50,778 nucleotides of DNA from Gammaproteobacteria bacterium (GCA_022823405.1 JAJDXD010000047.1:1-50778); one strand, 5' to 3'. Positions 26,351-36,138 are shown, counted from the first letter of the stretch. Notes: a model not told the origin generated them from the sequence alone. Made by a program: numbers and translations.

Positions 26351-26665
26351 ATGAGCAAAAATTTGCCAATTGATACAGATACACTGGTTCAGGTTTCAAA
26401 ACCGAAACTAAAAAAGCCCCGTCTGTATAAGGTTGTATTACTAAATGACGACTACACACCTATGGAGTTTGTGGTTTATGTCCTGCGCACCTACTTCAAT
26501 ATGCAGGAAGAATTGGCTGTAACCATCATGCTTAAGGTGCATCAGTCGGGCAGCGGAGTCTGCGGTCGATTTACAAGAGAGATTGCTGAGATGAAAGTCC
26601 GAGATGTGCTTGAGTGCGCACGCTTACACGAACATCCCCTTCAATGCACCATGGAACCCGATTAA
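26351..26665 (+). CDS. clpS: ATP-dependent Clp protease adaptor ClpS
   Basis: A 104-residue adaptor. After a flexible N-terminal tail, the core has YKVVLLNDDYTPMEFVVYVL, which forms the N-degron pocket (the Asn-Asp pair and the following Met), then MLKVHQSGSGVCG and the C-terminal EIAEMKV region. ClpS hands N-end-rule substrates to ClpA. Its stop TAA directly abuts the clpA TTG start, so translation is coupled. AGGG precedes the ATG by only about 4 nt. Confidence 0.96.
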   Translation: MSKNLPIDTDTLVQVSKPKLKKPRLYKVVLLNDDYTPMEFVVYVLRTYFNMQEELAVTIMLKVHQSGSGVCGRFTREIAEMKVRDVLECARLHEHPLQCTMEPD

Positions 26666-28924
26666 TTGTTTTCTGAAGACCTCGAAATTTCACTAAATCG
26701 TGCGCTTGCCATTGCCACGGAGCGTCGGCACGAGTTTGTCACTGTAGAGCACCTGTTGCTGTCGATTCTTGACGATGATACCGTACAAAAAATTCTCAAC
26801 GCTTGCAGCGCTCATTTGAGTAAGCTTCGCGAGAATCTCGAAAAGCATTTGAACTCCAGCAACCCCAAGGTTCAGGAAGACGTCAATTACGAACCCCGAG
26901 CCACTCATGGTTTTCGACGGGTATTCCAGCGGGCAATGCTACATGTACAGACTTCTGGCAAAAAGGAAGTAAGTTGTAAAAACATTTTGGTCGCAATATA
27001 TGGAGAAAACGAATCTCCAGCAGTCTATTTTCTGCATGAACAGGGTGTTCACCGATATGACGTTTTGCGTTATGTGGAACACGGCATTGAAAAATCCAGC
27101 ACTGAAGGCACGGACGATCCATTTGATAGCGCGGCACAAAAATCCGAATCGGACGATCAAAACCCACTTTCACTGTACACACAAAATTTGAATGAACGAG
27201 CTCGTCAGGGGAAAATTGATCCGCTGATTGGCAGGGTACTGGAAATTGAGCGAACAGTCCAAATTCTGTGTCGGCGACGAAAGAACAACCCACTTCTGGT
27301 TGGTGACGCTGGTGTCGGAAAGACTGCAATTGCAGAAGGCTTGGCCAAACGTATTGTGGAGCAGGAGATTCCACTACCTTTGGTTGACGCCACCATTTAT
27401 GCGTTGGATATGGGCTCTCTTTTGGCTGGAACAAAGTACCGCGGTGATTTTGAACAAAGACTGAAGGCAGTAATCCGAGAGTTGACCAAGGACGAAAACG
27501 CCATTTTGTTCATTGACGAAATCCATACCGTGATCGGCGCCGGCGCTGCGTCCGGTGGCACTATGGATGCCTCCAATATATTGAAACCACTGTTGGTATC
27601 AGGTGATCTGCGTTGCATGGGTTCCACTACTTACCAAGAGTACCGAGGAATTTTCGAAAAAGATCGAGCACTGTCTAGACGGTTCCAAAAAATTGATGTG
27701 ATTGAACCGACTATCGGAGAAACGGTCAAAATTCTGCGCGGTCTCAAGTCGCAATTTGAAGAACATCACTCAGTCCGAATCACCAATCGGGCGATCAGCG
27801 CGGCCGCTGAATTATCTTCACGTTTCATCACTGACCGAAAGTTACCCGACAAGGCAATTGATGTCATTGACGAGGCAGGTGCGCGTGCGCGACTTATGCC
27901 ACCGTCGAAGCGAAAGAACTCGGTCGGTGTCAAGGAAATTGAAAAGATTGTGTCAAGCATCGCCCGAATTCCACCGCGTACGGTCTCAACAAGCGATATC
28001 AAATCTCTTAAGAATATCGAGCGAGACCTCAAACTTGTGGTGTTTGGTCAGGATGAAGCGATTAGCGCATTGGCAGATGCGATTAAACTGGCCAGATCAG
28101 GACTAGGTAATCCTGATCGACCAATCTCTTCATTTCTGTTCTGTGGTCCAACCGGAGTTGGAAAAACCGAAGTTACCCGTCAGCTCGCCATGACCTTGGG
28201 AATTGAGTTGGTTCGCTATGATATGTCGGAATACATGGAACGGCACACAGTGTCGAGACTCATTGGCGCACCACCAGGTTATGTGGGATTTGATCAAGGT
28301 GGGCTATTAACCGAGGCGATCAATAAAACTCCCCATGCGGTACTATTGCTGGATGAAGTCGAAAAAGCGCATCCTGACGTCTTCAATATTCTGCTGCAGG
28401 TGATGGATTACGGGACACTGACCGATAACAATGGCCGCAAGACTGACTTTCGAAACGTCATCATCATCATGACTACTAATGCCGGAGCGACTGAAATTTC
28501 GCGATCTTCAATCGGTTTTACAGAACAGGATCATTCTCACGATGACATGGAAATCATTAAGAAAATGTTCTCACCAGAATTTCGCAATCGACTCGACTCA
28601 ATTATCCGATTCCAACCATTGGATCATGATGTCATCATGCAGGTTGTTGAGAAATTCCTGATTGAACTTCAGGAGCAATTGCAGGCTAAGAAAATTGAGC
28701 TTATTGCTGACGAGCGAGCAAAGGCTTGGTTGGGCGAGAAAGGTTTTGATAAATCAATGGGTGCCAGGCCAATGGCAAGAGTGATTCAAGAATACATCAA
28801 GCGTCCATTGGCGAATGAGTTGCTGTTTGGGCACCTGGTTAACGGTGGCATCGTTGAACTGACTGTTGAAACGGACGAATTAAAGCTCAAATATCTTCAC
28901 AACGAAGAAGCCGTCACGAGTTAG
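26666..28924 (+). CDS. clpA: ATP-dependent Clp protease ATP-binding subunit ClpA
   Basis: A 752-residue Hsp100 unfoldase, close to the 758 of E. coli. The Clp N-domain occupies 1-145. The first AAA+ domain has Walker A GDAGVGKT (213-220) and Walker B ILFIDE (280-285). The second has GPTGVGKT (494-501), LLDEVEKAH and the ClpP-docking loop IGF (616-618; ClpA usually IGL). It feeds proteins to ClpP. The start is TTG immediately after the clpS stop; the conserved N-terminus requires it. clpP is not in the window. Confidence 0.97.
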   Translation: MFSEDLEISLNRALAIATERRHEFVTVEHLLLSILDDDTVQKILNACSAHLSKLRENLEKHLNSSNPKVQEDVNYEPRATHGFRRVFQRAMLHVQTSGKKEVSCKNILVAIYGENESPAVYFLHEQGVHRYDVLRYVEHGIEKSSTEGTDDPFDSAAQKSESDDQNPLSLYTQNLNERARQGKIDPLIGRVLEIERTVQILCRRRKNNPLLVGDAGVGKTAIAEGLAKRIVEQEIPLPLVDATIYALDMGSLLAGTKYRGDFEQRLKAVIRELTKDENAILFIDEIHTVIGAGAASGGTMDASNILKPLLVSGDLRCMGSTTYQEYRGIFEKDRALSRRFQKIDVIEPTIGETVKILRGLKSQFEEHHSVRITNRAISAAAELSSRFITDRKLPDKAIDVIDEAGARARLMPPSKRKNSVGVKEIEKIVSSIARIPPRTVSTSDIKSLKNIERDLKLVVFGQDEAISALADAIKLARSGLGNPDRPISSFLFCGPTGVGKTEVTRQLAMTLGIELVRYDMSEYMERHTVSRLIGAPPGYVGFDQGGLLTEAINKTPHAVLLLDEVEKAHPDVFNILLQVMDYGTLTDNNGRKTDFRNVIIIMTTNAGATEISRSSIGFTEQDHSHDDMEIIKKMFSPEFRNRLDSIIRFQPLDHDVIMQVVEKFLIELQEQLQAKKIELIADERAKAWLGEKGFDKSMGARPMARVIQEYIKRPLANELLFGHLVNGGIVELTVETDELKLKYLHNEEAVTS

Positions 28925-29008
28925 CAGTTTCACCTATCTGCCAACTCCCCAGTTCCCTGTACATTGGCTGTACTGCGGCCATTCAAGTCCTCCAAGTGTT
29001 CAGGTGCC

Positions 29009-29761
29009 TTAAGAGACGAAGTCTCGAAAATCTACAATAGAAAGACTCAGGCTATCTGATTTTTTATGCTTCACAATCTGAATGAGTAGATTATGAAATT
29101 CCGGTATTATTGAAATGGTGTAACCGCGAGAGTCCTCACTTACTGAGCGTAAATTGAACTGTAATGCATCAAACCGGCGGTTATCAAAATGAAATTCAGT
29201 TCCGTGAATTGATTCGACGACATACGTCCTTAGTACGCCAACCTTTTCCAGTAAATCCACTCGTTGGTTTTTAGCCAGTTTATCTGGAGCCACCATTAAC
29301 AACAGAATCAATGCTTCCAAATCATAAACTGGATAGTCGGGCATCTGTGAAATTTCACCATTAGAAAATTCAATTTTTCGATCGCGCCACTTAAATTCAG
29401 CCACAAAGGAATCGCTTGACCGAGAGCTATCCCGAGTGAGGGTAATTGGCTGAATCCGCGTGTTGTTGCTGATTCTAATGTGTGTGGTATCGAGAGTTTC
29501 CGCCTCTCCCAAAAGTGCAGCAAGTCCTTTCGGGCTAAGCAAGTGCCTGGAGACGATCGTTTGTCCGTCAACGATAAATACAGTTCGCTTGCTCGTACCA
29601 AGTTCGATTCCGTTCAAATTGACAACATAAGTTGCTTCGTAAACGGCTTTTTCTGCGGCGCACACACTGTTTGTAGCAGTCTGTAGAATGAAACCCAGCG
29701 ATAGGCCTACCACTAACAGAAGGGAGAGATTAAATTGATGGAAAGAAAATTTGTCTCTCAT
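29009..29761 (-). CDS. DUF3108 exported protein
   Basis: A 250-residue protein with a signal peptide (hydrophobic LSLLLVVGLSLGFIL, cleavage near Ala35-Ala36). The mature part, AVYEATYVVNLNGIELG onwards, matches the DUF3108 pattern: a predicted beta-rich periplasmic or outer-membrane-facing protein. The function is unknown. It follows purN by 72 nt on the same strand, the position DUF3108 genes commonly occupy next to purN/purM in gammaproteobacteria. Convergent with clpA. Confidence 0.8.
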   Translation of the reverse strand: MRDKFSFHQFNLSLLLVVGLSLGFILQTATNSVCAAEKAVYEATYVVNLNGIELGTSKRTVFIVDGQTIVSRHLLSPKGLAALLGEAETLDTTHIRISNNTRIQPITLTRDSSRSSDSFVAEFKWRDRKIEFSNGEISQMPDYPVYDLEALILLLMVAPDKLAKNQRVDLLEKVGVLRTYVVESIHGTEFHFDNRRFDALQFNLRSVSEDSRGYTISIIPEFHNLLIQIVKHKKSDSLSLSIVDFRDFVS

Positions 29762-29833
29762 TTTTTTACCATTGGAACCGATACGGTTTCCGATCTATGC
29801 TCAATGCTTTCTGATTAATGCTCTTTGTGTAAA

Positions 29834-30430
29834 CTAAATTGATATCGCGCTTTCAGCAAACAGTTGTATTGCCTGTGGGTAAATTTGGTGTTCACATTCG
29901 TGAACCCGTTCTTTTAAACGCTCGGCAGTATCATCAAATGCCACTCTAAAACTTTTCTGCAATATGATCGGCCCAGCGTCCAATTCAGGAGTAACAAAAT
30001 GAACTGTTGCACCATGGAATTCATCACCGTTTCGCAATACACGCTCATGTGTATTCATTCCCTTGTGTCTGGGCAAAAGAGATGGATGAATATTCATGAT
30101 ACATCCATGGTATCTTTCCACAAATTCTGCCGATAGAATTCGCATGAACCCGGCCAATATGATCAGTTCGAACTTCAATCCGTATAGAGCTTCCAGAAGG
30201 ATTCGATCAAATTCTATTCGATCCGGCTTTTTTCCAGCATTGACATAAATTGCTGGGACATTTTCTCGCTGGGCGCGTTCAAGCGCAAAAGCATTCTTTT
30301 GATCACTGATTACAGCAGTAAGCCTAGCTGAGAGTCTGTTTGTATTTATCGCGTCAATAATGGCTTGTAAATTAGAACCATATCCGGAAGCCAACACTAC
30401 GATATTGATCGGTGAAACTTCCTGATTCAT
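29834..30430 (-). CDS. purN: Phosphoribosylglycinamide formyltransferase
   Basis: A 198-residue enzyme transferring a formyl group from 10-formyl-THF to GAR, the third step of purine synthesis. Substrate loop ASGYGSNLQAI, catalytic Asn113 and His115 (MNIHPSLLP) and Asp151 (HFVTPELDAGPII) are present. The start ATG overlaps the purM stop (ATGA at 30427-30430), so it is co-translated with purM. Confidence 0.96.
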   Translation of the reverse strand: MNQEVSPINIVVLASGYGSNLQAIIDAINTNRLSARLTAVISDQKNAFALERAQRENVPAIYVNAGKKPDRIEFDRILLEALYGLKFELIILAGFMRILSAEFVERYHGCIMNIHPSLLPRHKGMNTHERVLRNGDEFHGATVHFVTPELDAGPIILQKSFRVAFDDTAERLKERVHECEHQIYPQAIQLFAESAISI

Positions 30431-31473
30431 TCGATCACAACTTTTATTTTGTCCAATGACCGATGTATTGCACCAATAGTTTCAGTTTCTATGCCGTTTG
30501 ATTCAACCGATGCTCGAAATGATCTTTCGCTGTCCGCTGGGAGAACTGCGATCATACCAATCCCACAGTTGAATGTTTCAAACATTGATTCGTCACTCAG
30601 ATTTCCAACATTTTGAATCCAGTTGAATATCGGTGCTCGTTTCCAAGAATGCTGCAATACTTTGGCGTTCAGGTGATCTGGAATAATTCGTGCTAGATTT
30701 CCCACAATGCCACCCCCGGTGATATGAGCAAAGGCACGAACTTGAGCTTTCGTAATGGCATCTATAAGTGCTTTTGTGTAAATCTGCGTCGGTATCATTA
30801 GCAACTCTCCCAATGTTTGCCCACCCAACTTCGTACTCAGATCAATTTTCTGATCTGCAATGACTTTTCGGATCAGTGAGTAACCATTGGAGTGAAATCC
30901 GCTAGAGGCAAGCCCAACAATTACATCACCTTCTGAAATTTCGGCACCATCGAGAATTCTTGTCTTTTCAACGATCCCTACACAGAACCCTGCGAGATCA
31001 TATTCACCATCGGTATACATTCCCGGCATCTCGGCAGTCTCCCCGCCGATAAGATCAGCGTGAGCAAGTTCACACCCCCTGACTATACCATTCATCACCT
31101 GACTTGATACCCTGGCGTCAAGTTTCCCGCTAGCAAAGTAGTCTAGAAAAAAGAGGGGTTCCGCTCCGCAAACGATAACATCGTTGACACACATTGCAAC
31201 CAGGTCAATGCCAATCGTGTCGTGTCTGTTCAGTTCAATCGCAAGTTTCAACTTAGTACCAACTCCATCAGTACTACTTACCAATACCGGCGTGTCATAA
31301 CCTTGCGGAACTTGGAATAATCCACTGAAACCCATTGGTGATTTGATCCTTTCCTTTCTGGCGGTGCGGTCAAAACTTGCTTGCCAGGATTGAATTAACT
31401 TATCGGCCAATGCAATATTAACACCGGCTTCCTGATAAGCTGATTTGTGCAGATCTGACTTGATTTCGTTCAT
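30427..31473 (-). CDS. purM: Phosphoribosylformylglycinamidine cyclo-ligase
   Basis: A 348-residue AIR synthetase. Signature blocks are SSTDGVGTKLKLA, DLVAMCVNDVIVCGAEPLFF, GGETAEMPGMY and HITGGGIVGNLARI. It closes the imidazole ring of AIR in purine synthesis. It is first in the purM-purN-DUF3108 unit. The 210-nt divergent gap to the phosphatidyltransferase gene contains the promoter; no PurR-like ACGCAAACGTTTGCGT operator was seen. Confidence 0.96.
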   Translation of the reverse strand: MNEIKSDLHKSAYQEAGVNIALADKLIQSWQASFDRTARKERIKSPMGFSGLFQVPQGYDTPVLVSSTDGVGTKLKLAIELNRHDTIGIDLVAMCVNDVIVCGAEPLFFLDYFASGKLDARVSSQVMNGIVRGCELAHADLIGGETAEMPGMYTDGEYDLAGFCVGIVEKTRILDGAEISEGDVIVGLASSGFHSNGYSLIRKVIADQKIDLSTKLGGQTLGELLMIPTQIYTKALIDAITKAQVRAFAHITGGGIVGNLARIIPDHLNAKVLQHSWKRAPIFNWIQNVGNLSDESMFETFNCGIGMIAVLPADSERSFRASVESNGIETETIGAIHRSLDKIKVVIE

Positions 31474-31683
31474 TCAAAGGCTAGAACAATTGGATGAGAA
31501 GTAGTTTTGACCAGTGCCGGAAAAAATCGGAAAGCGACTAAAGTTGGCGGTCAATACGGACTAACTGCATTTCAATCATTATGTACGAATCCGGTATATT
31601 GAACATAAAATAAGCGGACAATTCACAAAGTAATCCAGCGACTCACTTCCAATTCAGTCAGCTTCATTGAAAATTGATACAAA

Positions 31684-32241
31684 ATGATTAACCGGGTGTC
31701 ATCCATAGTCGCTCAGATTCCCAATATCCTGACACTCTCAAGAATTGCCGCTGCCCCTGTACTCATCCTGCTTTTGCGAGACGAGAACTATGAACTGGCG
31801 GTCATACTTTTTGTTTTGGCTGGGATAACCGATGGGCTGGACGGTTGGATCGCCAAACGATACGGTTTCACTTCGCAGCTTGGAGCACGACTCGATCCCC
31901 TAGCCGATAAAACGATCATCCTTTCTGCATATATTATGCTGGCGATATTGGGTGATTTAGCGTTTTGGCTAGTGACACTCGTTATTTTCCGGGACCTGAT
32001 TATCGTCGGTGGCTACCTGGTGTTGACAACCCTTGATGGACACGTGCAGATGCAGCCAACGATGACTAGCAAAATCAATACTGTCGCCCAGATTGTCTTG
32101 GTGATAGCAGTGTTGTCTGAGAACACCTCCTGGCTGTCGACACAATTTATCGGGTATTGGATGACTTATGCTGTCGCAGTACTGACGATTGTAAGTGGCG
32201 CTCAATACGTCTGGGTGTGGGCAATTCGACGTTATCTATAG
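31684..32241 (+). CDS. CDP-alcohol phosphatidyltransferase (PgsA-like)
   Basis: A 185-residue integral membrane enzyme. The family signature is DGLDGWIAKRYGFTSQLG followed by ARLDPLADK, giving the Asp/Gly/Asp pattern of the CDP-alcohol site. About five membrane segments are visible. Members transfer a phosphatidyl group from CDP-diacylglycerol to an alcohol; PgsA-type glycerophosphate acceptance is the likeliest reading, but the acceptor is not determined by sequence. It lies 7 nt before hda, forming a two-gene unit divergent from purM. Confidence 0.85.
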   Translation: MINRVSSIVAQIPNILTLSRIAAAPVLILLLRDENYELAVILFVLAGITDGLDGWIAKRYGFTSQLGARLDPLADKTIILSAYIMLAILGDLAFWLVTLVIFRDLIIVGGYLVLTTLDGHVQMQPTMTSKINTVAQIVLVIAVLSENTSWLSTQFIGYWMTYAVAVLTIVSGAQYVWVWAIRRYL

Positions 32242-32248
32242 AAGTAGT

Positions 32249-32956
32249 ATGGTTTACAAGGACGAGCAGGTCGTTCAGACAACCATCCCGATCGACACAG
32301 GTAACTCAGCCAGTTTCAGTAATTTTCACGCGCAGGATGATCAGCAATCCCTGACGCTATTACAGGATTTTCTAAATGATGAAAAACTGTGCGCTAGTTG
32401 TTATCTTTGGGGTGAGCGGGGGACGGGAAAATCTCATTTGCTTTACGCATCGTGTAAACAAATTCCTTCCAGTGTTTACATTCCATTACTGGACTTACAG
32501 CTGAAACCAGATGTCCTAACAGTAATTGTTAAATTTCGATTGATTTGCATTGACGATATTGATGCAGTTGCCCGTCAAACTGATTGGGAATCGCATTTGC
32601 TGATGCTGCTGGAAAACACAGAGAAAAATGGAAATTTATTGGTGTTGACTGGCAATCGGCCACCTGTTGATTTAGACTTTGAATCGAATGATCTTGTAAA
32701 TCGCTTGCAGGGCCGCCAAGTTTTCAAACTTTCCTCAGCGTCAGATCAAACAAAAGTAAGAATGCTGGTTGACAGGGCCAACGAACGAGGTCTTACCGTC
32801 GAACCGTCGGTGGCCGAGTTCATTTTGCGCCGTCACGCCCGCGATACGCATTCTCTGATGCGATTGTTTGATCGAATTGTGCAGGCCTCTTTAGAGAGTC
32901 ATCGTAGGATCACTATTCCTTTTCTTCGTGAACTAGACGAATTCAAGCCTGATTGA
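32249..32956 (+). CDS. hda: DnaA regulatory inactivator Hda
   Basis: A 235-residue AAA+ DnaA-family protein without the DNA-binding domain. The P-loop region is CYLWGERGTGKSHLLYA, Walker B LICIDDIDAV, sensor LTGNRPP, and box VII-like LVNRLQGRQVFKLS. With the sliding clamp it stimulates DnaA-ATP hydrolysis. The ATG at 32249 is chosen; a GTG 18 codons upstream would overlap the preceding gene and add non-conserved residues. The N-terminal part before FHAQD would hold the clamp-binding motif (VQTTIPID is a weak match). Confidence 0.9.
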   Translation: MVYKDEQVVQTTIPIDTGNSASFSNFHAQDDQQSLTLLQDFLNDEKLCASCYLWGERGTGKSHLLYASCKQIPSSVYIPLLDLQLKPDVLTVIVKFRLICIDDIDAVARQTDWESHLLMLLENTEKNGNLLVLTGNRPPVDLDFESNDLVNRLQGRQVFKLSSASDQTKVRMLVDRANERGLTVEPSVAEFILRRHARDTHSLMRLFDRIVQASLESHRRITIPFLRELDEFKPD

Positions 32957-33272
32957 ACCGGTGATGAAGTCAACAATTGGTGGTTTTGATAGCAAATCTA
33001 TTCTGGAAAACTCAATGTGACTAATTGAATTTTAATAATCATGCGCATCGTCACTTTTTCAATTTTCGATTAGAGATTCAATGGTTCGGGTCTTATTGAG
33101 ATTCCTCTTTTTGCTGAAACAATTTGCAGCCCCGTCAATTGCTAAATTCATAATTAAACTTGGTTTCCTCTGATTCAGACACCTAATCCAATTGGCTGAC
33201 AATTTGCTGGGTTCGGGGATTTGGCAGGTAGCTTTTTTGTAGCGACGACTGTGTTACAGCTACTGCATTAGC
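32957..33272. other. 316-nt convergent spacer between hda and the TPR gene
   Basis: No gene or RNA was recognised. Both flanking genes end here, so terminators are expected, but no stem with a clean T-run was found. A run of Ts at 33232-33238 follows a weak GCT/AGC pairing only. tRNA-like GGTTCGGG stretches were checked and do not extend into a cloverleaf. Confidence 0.4.
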
Positions 33273-33851
33273 CTATTTTTTATAACTTCTCTGCGCATCG
33301 TCAATTTCCGGGAACGTCAGTATTTGTTGCGATTCGGGTTTTCGAAGTTCATTAGCAAGATAGTTTGCCCGTTCAACAATACCAGGTGGGCGTTCAGGCT
33401 GATTCCTCAAGAATCGTATCAGCCAATGTGGTCCTTCGGCAATTTCAGGGTCGAGTTCCAAAGCAGCTACATAGTCTTCCAAAGCCAACTGGTGTGATCC
33501 CATTCGATCATGAAGTATTCCGCGATTAGCATAGGTTCCTGCAAACTCCGGATCCATACTGATTGCCTTGTTGAATTCGATCAATGACGCTTCATATTGC
33601 CCTAGCATAAGATACGACCGCGCCAAGCCGCGCATGGCGTGAATATGCTCTGGGTTCAAATCCAGTGCATTTTGGTAAGCATCTCGTGCACGTTCGTAGT
33701 CTTCATCTTCAAAAAGTCGATTTGCAGCGTGGTAATCATTGTCTCCAGGCGTACGTGCAGAAAAAAAGCTATCGTATGCACTCCAAGATACCCAGATTAG
33801 CGTCAATAAAATCGCGGTATACTTCAGAAACTTGTAGAGTCGAGCATCCAA
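33273..33851 (-). CDS. Membrane-anchored TPR protein
   Basis: A 192-residue protein. Residues 9-27 form an N-terminal membrane anchor (YTAILLTLIWVSWSAY). Three TPR units follow, about 37-70 (ANRLFEDEDYERARDAYQNA), 71-104 (AMRGLARSYLMLGQYEASL) and 105-138 (YANRGILHDRMGSHQLALED), ending in a Pro-rich segment. The repeats would face the periplasm and bind an unknown partner. The start is TTG; no in-frame ATG precedes the anchor. It follows the 75-residue membrane protein by 10 nt, so the two are probably co-expressed. Confidence 0.8.
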   Translation of the reverse strand: MDARLYKFLKYTAILLTLIWVSWSAYDSFFSARTPGDNDYHAANRLFEDEDYERARDAYQNALDLNPEHIHAMRGLARSYLMLGQYEASLIEFNKAISMDPEFAGTYANRGILHDRMGSHQLALEDYVAALELDPEIAEGPHWLIRFLRNQPERPPGIVERANYLANELRKPESQQILTFPEIDDAQRSYKK

Positions 33852-33861
33852 TATTCAGGGA

Positions 33862-34089
33862 CTACCCCAAAAGTCGGTAGTTGAACAGCATCGAGAATGC
33901 GAGGCTGACAATAATTCCAATCAAGTAAGCACGATTTTTTTGCCCCCTCAGCTCATCTGAAGACAGAGATTTTTGAAGCTTTTTCTGGAGTCGCCGAACG
34001 CTAAACACCCAGATCAACCTGGAGACGGGGTAAATCAGAGCGGCTGTTAAGGCAATCACCCAAAGCCAATAAACGGTGAACTGCGACAT
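33862..34089 (-). CDS. Small two-segment membrane protein
   Basis: A 75-residue hypothetical protein with membrane segments at about 6-28 (VYWLWVIALTAALIYPVSRLI) and 53-70 (AYLIGIIVSLAFSMLF), joined by a basic loop (RRLQKKLQKS). Codon use and the tight 10-nt spacing to the TPR gene suggest it is real. It is separated from the upstream symporter by a strong terminator, so it probably has its own promoter or depends on readthrough. I do not recognise the family. Confidence 0.6.
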   Translation of the reverse strand: MSQFTVYWLWVIALTAALIYPVSRLIWVFSVRRLQKKLQKSLSSDELRGQKNRAYLIGIIVSLAFSMLFNYRLLG

Positions 34090-34137
34090 TGACTTACTGT
34101 TTTGTGACCGAAAGGAAAATTGATCAGCGTAGAGTTG

Positions 34138-34165
34138 AAAAAGGGAGGATATGTCCTCCCTTTTT
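34138..34165. terminator. Strong bidirectional-looking terminator after the symporter
   Basis: AAAAAGGGAGGA (34138-34149) and TCCTCCCTTTTT (34154-34165) form a perfect 12-bp stem with a TATG loop. The terminal A/T run gives a U-tract in both directions. It lies 24 nt past the symporter stop in the minus direction. Confidence 0.85.
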
Positions 34166-34188
34166 CTGATATCGAATGATGGAATGTT

Positions 34189-36138
34189 TTACGAAGTTTC
34201 TCTCTGAGCATCTCCGATGTCATCCTGAAGGACCTCGATCTCAGTGTCAGACATAGTTGACATTTCCATTTTGTAGGCAAGGAACCACATCATGAAAACT
34301 CCAAGTGCCCACCAAAGAATCTGCCATGCCCAAATTGAAGGCATGCCAAACAACCATGTAGCAGCATCATTTGGGTTACCGAAAATGGTGTTACCAAGAA
34401 CCGCACCTGGGCCGATACCGAAGAAGAACCAAACCAAAGTGATAATCCATGCAATCGGAATCATGCCACGCTTTGCTGCTGGCAATGTAGCATGTTCAGC
34501 AAGAAAGTTGTGGTACTTCATTTTGTGTTCGTGCTCTTCACGGTCTTGAGTCATCGCTGAAACAATGATTGCAATTCCTAGATTGAAAATGATTCCCCAA
34601 CCTGCTGAGTGAATGGTCCAAGGCCAACGTCCCCAAGCGGTAATTCCAAGATTTTGTCCAATCGTTTCCGTACATACCACAGCAACCATTCCAGCAGCCA
34701 AACCGATGGTAATTCCGGCACGGGTCAGCCATGGGAAATAGCATACGGCAAGTAATGCCGGCCACATCTGGAAGCCAAAAGCAACTGCCAAACCCCCTAG
34801 TAAAACCAGAGCGTCGGTCGAAGTCGTCGCAACGATCAAGGCTGCAACAACAATGACGAAGACACCGATTCGTCCAAAGGTCTTCTGTTGCTTGTGAGTA
34901 ATGTTCGGCATGATGAAATGCTTGAGCAGGTCTCTGGTCAGCATAGCACCTGCAGTTGACATATATGCCGCACCCGTCGACTGCATGGCGGCAAGCGCAC
35001 AAACTGAAAGTAAACCAACCAACCAAGGCGCAGCATCCTGCAGGACGTGAATTAACTGTGGTACCAAGTTCCCCTGCTTACCTGCGGACGCCATTAAGTC
35101 CACGCCACCTAACCCAGTACCAAGTACGTTATTGGTGGCGTCTGGATATGCAGCCATGTATGCTAAATCGGCACCTAAAAAGTGTCCGCCCATACCTTGC
35201 ATGGCAGTAAAGAAAAACAGAATGAATCCGATTCCTAAAGATGAAGCCCACACCTGTTGCGGCGCGAATGGTCGGGTATCGTTGTTTGCAAATGCCCACA
35301 TTGAAAATGCTGGCGAGGACTGAATGCCCATTAATGCAAACATGTAGGTCAGGATCATGATACCTGTCCATGCACCTCCAACCGCAGACGGTCCCGAAGA
35401 GACGAACTGAATAACGCCTGGAATTGCAATATAGTGGCTATATCCATCAAGTGTTCGCTTCTCGTCCAGTGCTGCAAGGTTTGCGATTCCTTCATTGAGG
35501 GCTCCCCAGCCGCCAACCAAGTTAAGCGCAACGATACCAATTGCAACAATTCCGAGAGCGAGCAGGATACACTGCAGTGTATCCACATAAGCAACCGCTC
35601 TCAGTCCACCTGAAGCAACATAAATAAACACAACGGCTGAAAGCAACCACATGCCAACGTTAATGCCGAGTGCGCCATCAGTTAGAACGTTAAACAGGAA
35701 CCCTGAAGCGCGCAACTGAATTCCAAGGTATGGAATTGAGAAGCACAGAGCAACAAGAACGACTAGAATCCGGATAATGTCTGACCTGAAGTAATGCGAC
35801 AGCATTTCACCCGGCGTAACAAATCCAAAGCGTTTGCCTAACATCCACTGACGCTTCAGCAATATCACTCCGGTGAAGGGGATGGTAATTGCGTAGAAAG
35901 ATGCATAGGCATATTGAAATCCATCGCGATAAAGCAGTCCAGGATGTCCCATGAAGGTCCACCCCGAAAACGATGTAGCTGTAGCCGCTAATACAAATAC
36001 CCATAGCGACAACTTACGACCTGCGATAAAGTAATCACTCGCAGTTTTTGAGGTCATCGCACCGCGAATACCCCAATAGATACAGTAGACCCAATATAGG
36101 ATCACAAAGACAAATAGCCAGACGATTTTTGCATCCAT
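34189..36138 (-). CDS. Sodium:solute symporter (SSS family)
   Basis: A 649-residue inner-membrane transporter with about 13-14 membrane segments. It shows the SSS hallmarks: an N-terminal SDYFIAGRKLSLWVFVLAATA block, FSGWTFMGHPG, a long VASGGLRAVAYVDTLQ segment and ALAAMQSTGAAYMSTAGA near the sodium site. The C-terminal tail is cytoplasmic and acidic. The substrate cannot be read from sequence; relatives carry amino acids, acetate, proline, pantothenate or sugars. AGAGGA lies well placed before the ATG. Its upstream region holds a TATAAT box and a pair of inverted 12-mers. Confidence 0.9.
   Translation of the reverse strand: MDAKIVWLFVFVILYWVYCIYWGIRGAMTSKTASDYFIAGRKLSLWVFVLAATATSFSGWTFMGHPGLLYRDGFQYAYASFYAITIPFTGVILLKRQWMLGKRFGFVTPGEMLSHYFRSDIIRILVVLVALCFSIPYLGIQLRASGFLFNVLTDGALGINVGMWLLSAVVFIYVASGGLRAVAYVDTLQCILLALGIVAIGIVALNLVGGWGALNEGIANLAALDEKRTLDGYSHYIAIPGVIQFVSSGPSAVGGAWTGIMILTYMFALMGIQSSPAFSMWAFANNDTRPFAPQQVWASSLGIGFILFFFTAMQGMGGHFLGADLAYMAAYPDATNNVLGTGLGGVDLMASAGKQGNLVPQLIHVLQDAAPWLVGLLSVCALAAMQSTGAAYMSTAGAMLTRDLLKHFIMPNITHKQQKTFGRIGVFVIVVAALIVATTSTDALVLLGGLAVAFGFQMWPALLAVCYFPWLTRAGITIGLAAGMVAVVCTETIGQNLGITAWGRWPWTIHSAGWGIIFNLGIAIIVSAMTQDREEHEHKMKYHNFLAEHATLPAAKRGMIPIAWIITLVWFFFGIGPGAVLGNTIFGNPNDAATWLFGMPSIWAWQILWWALGVFMMWFLAYKMEMSTMSDTEIEVLQDDIGDAQRETS

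Noticed and set aside
33060..33260. tRNA-like GGTTCGGG stretches in the hda-TPR spacer
   Set aside because: They do not extend into acceptor, D or anticodon arms, so no tRNA fold is supported.
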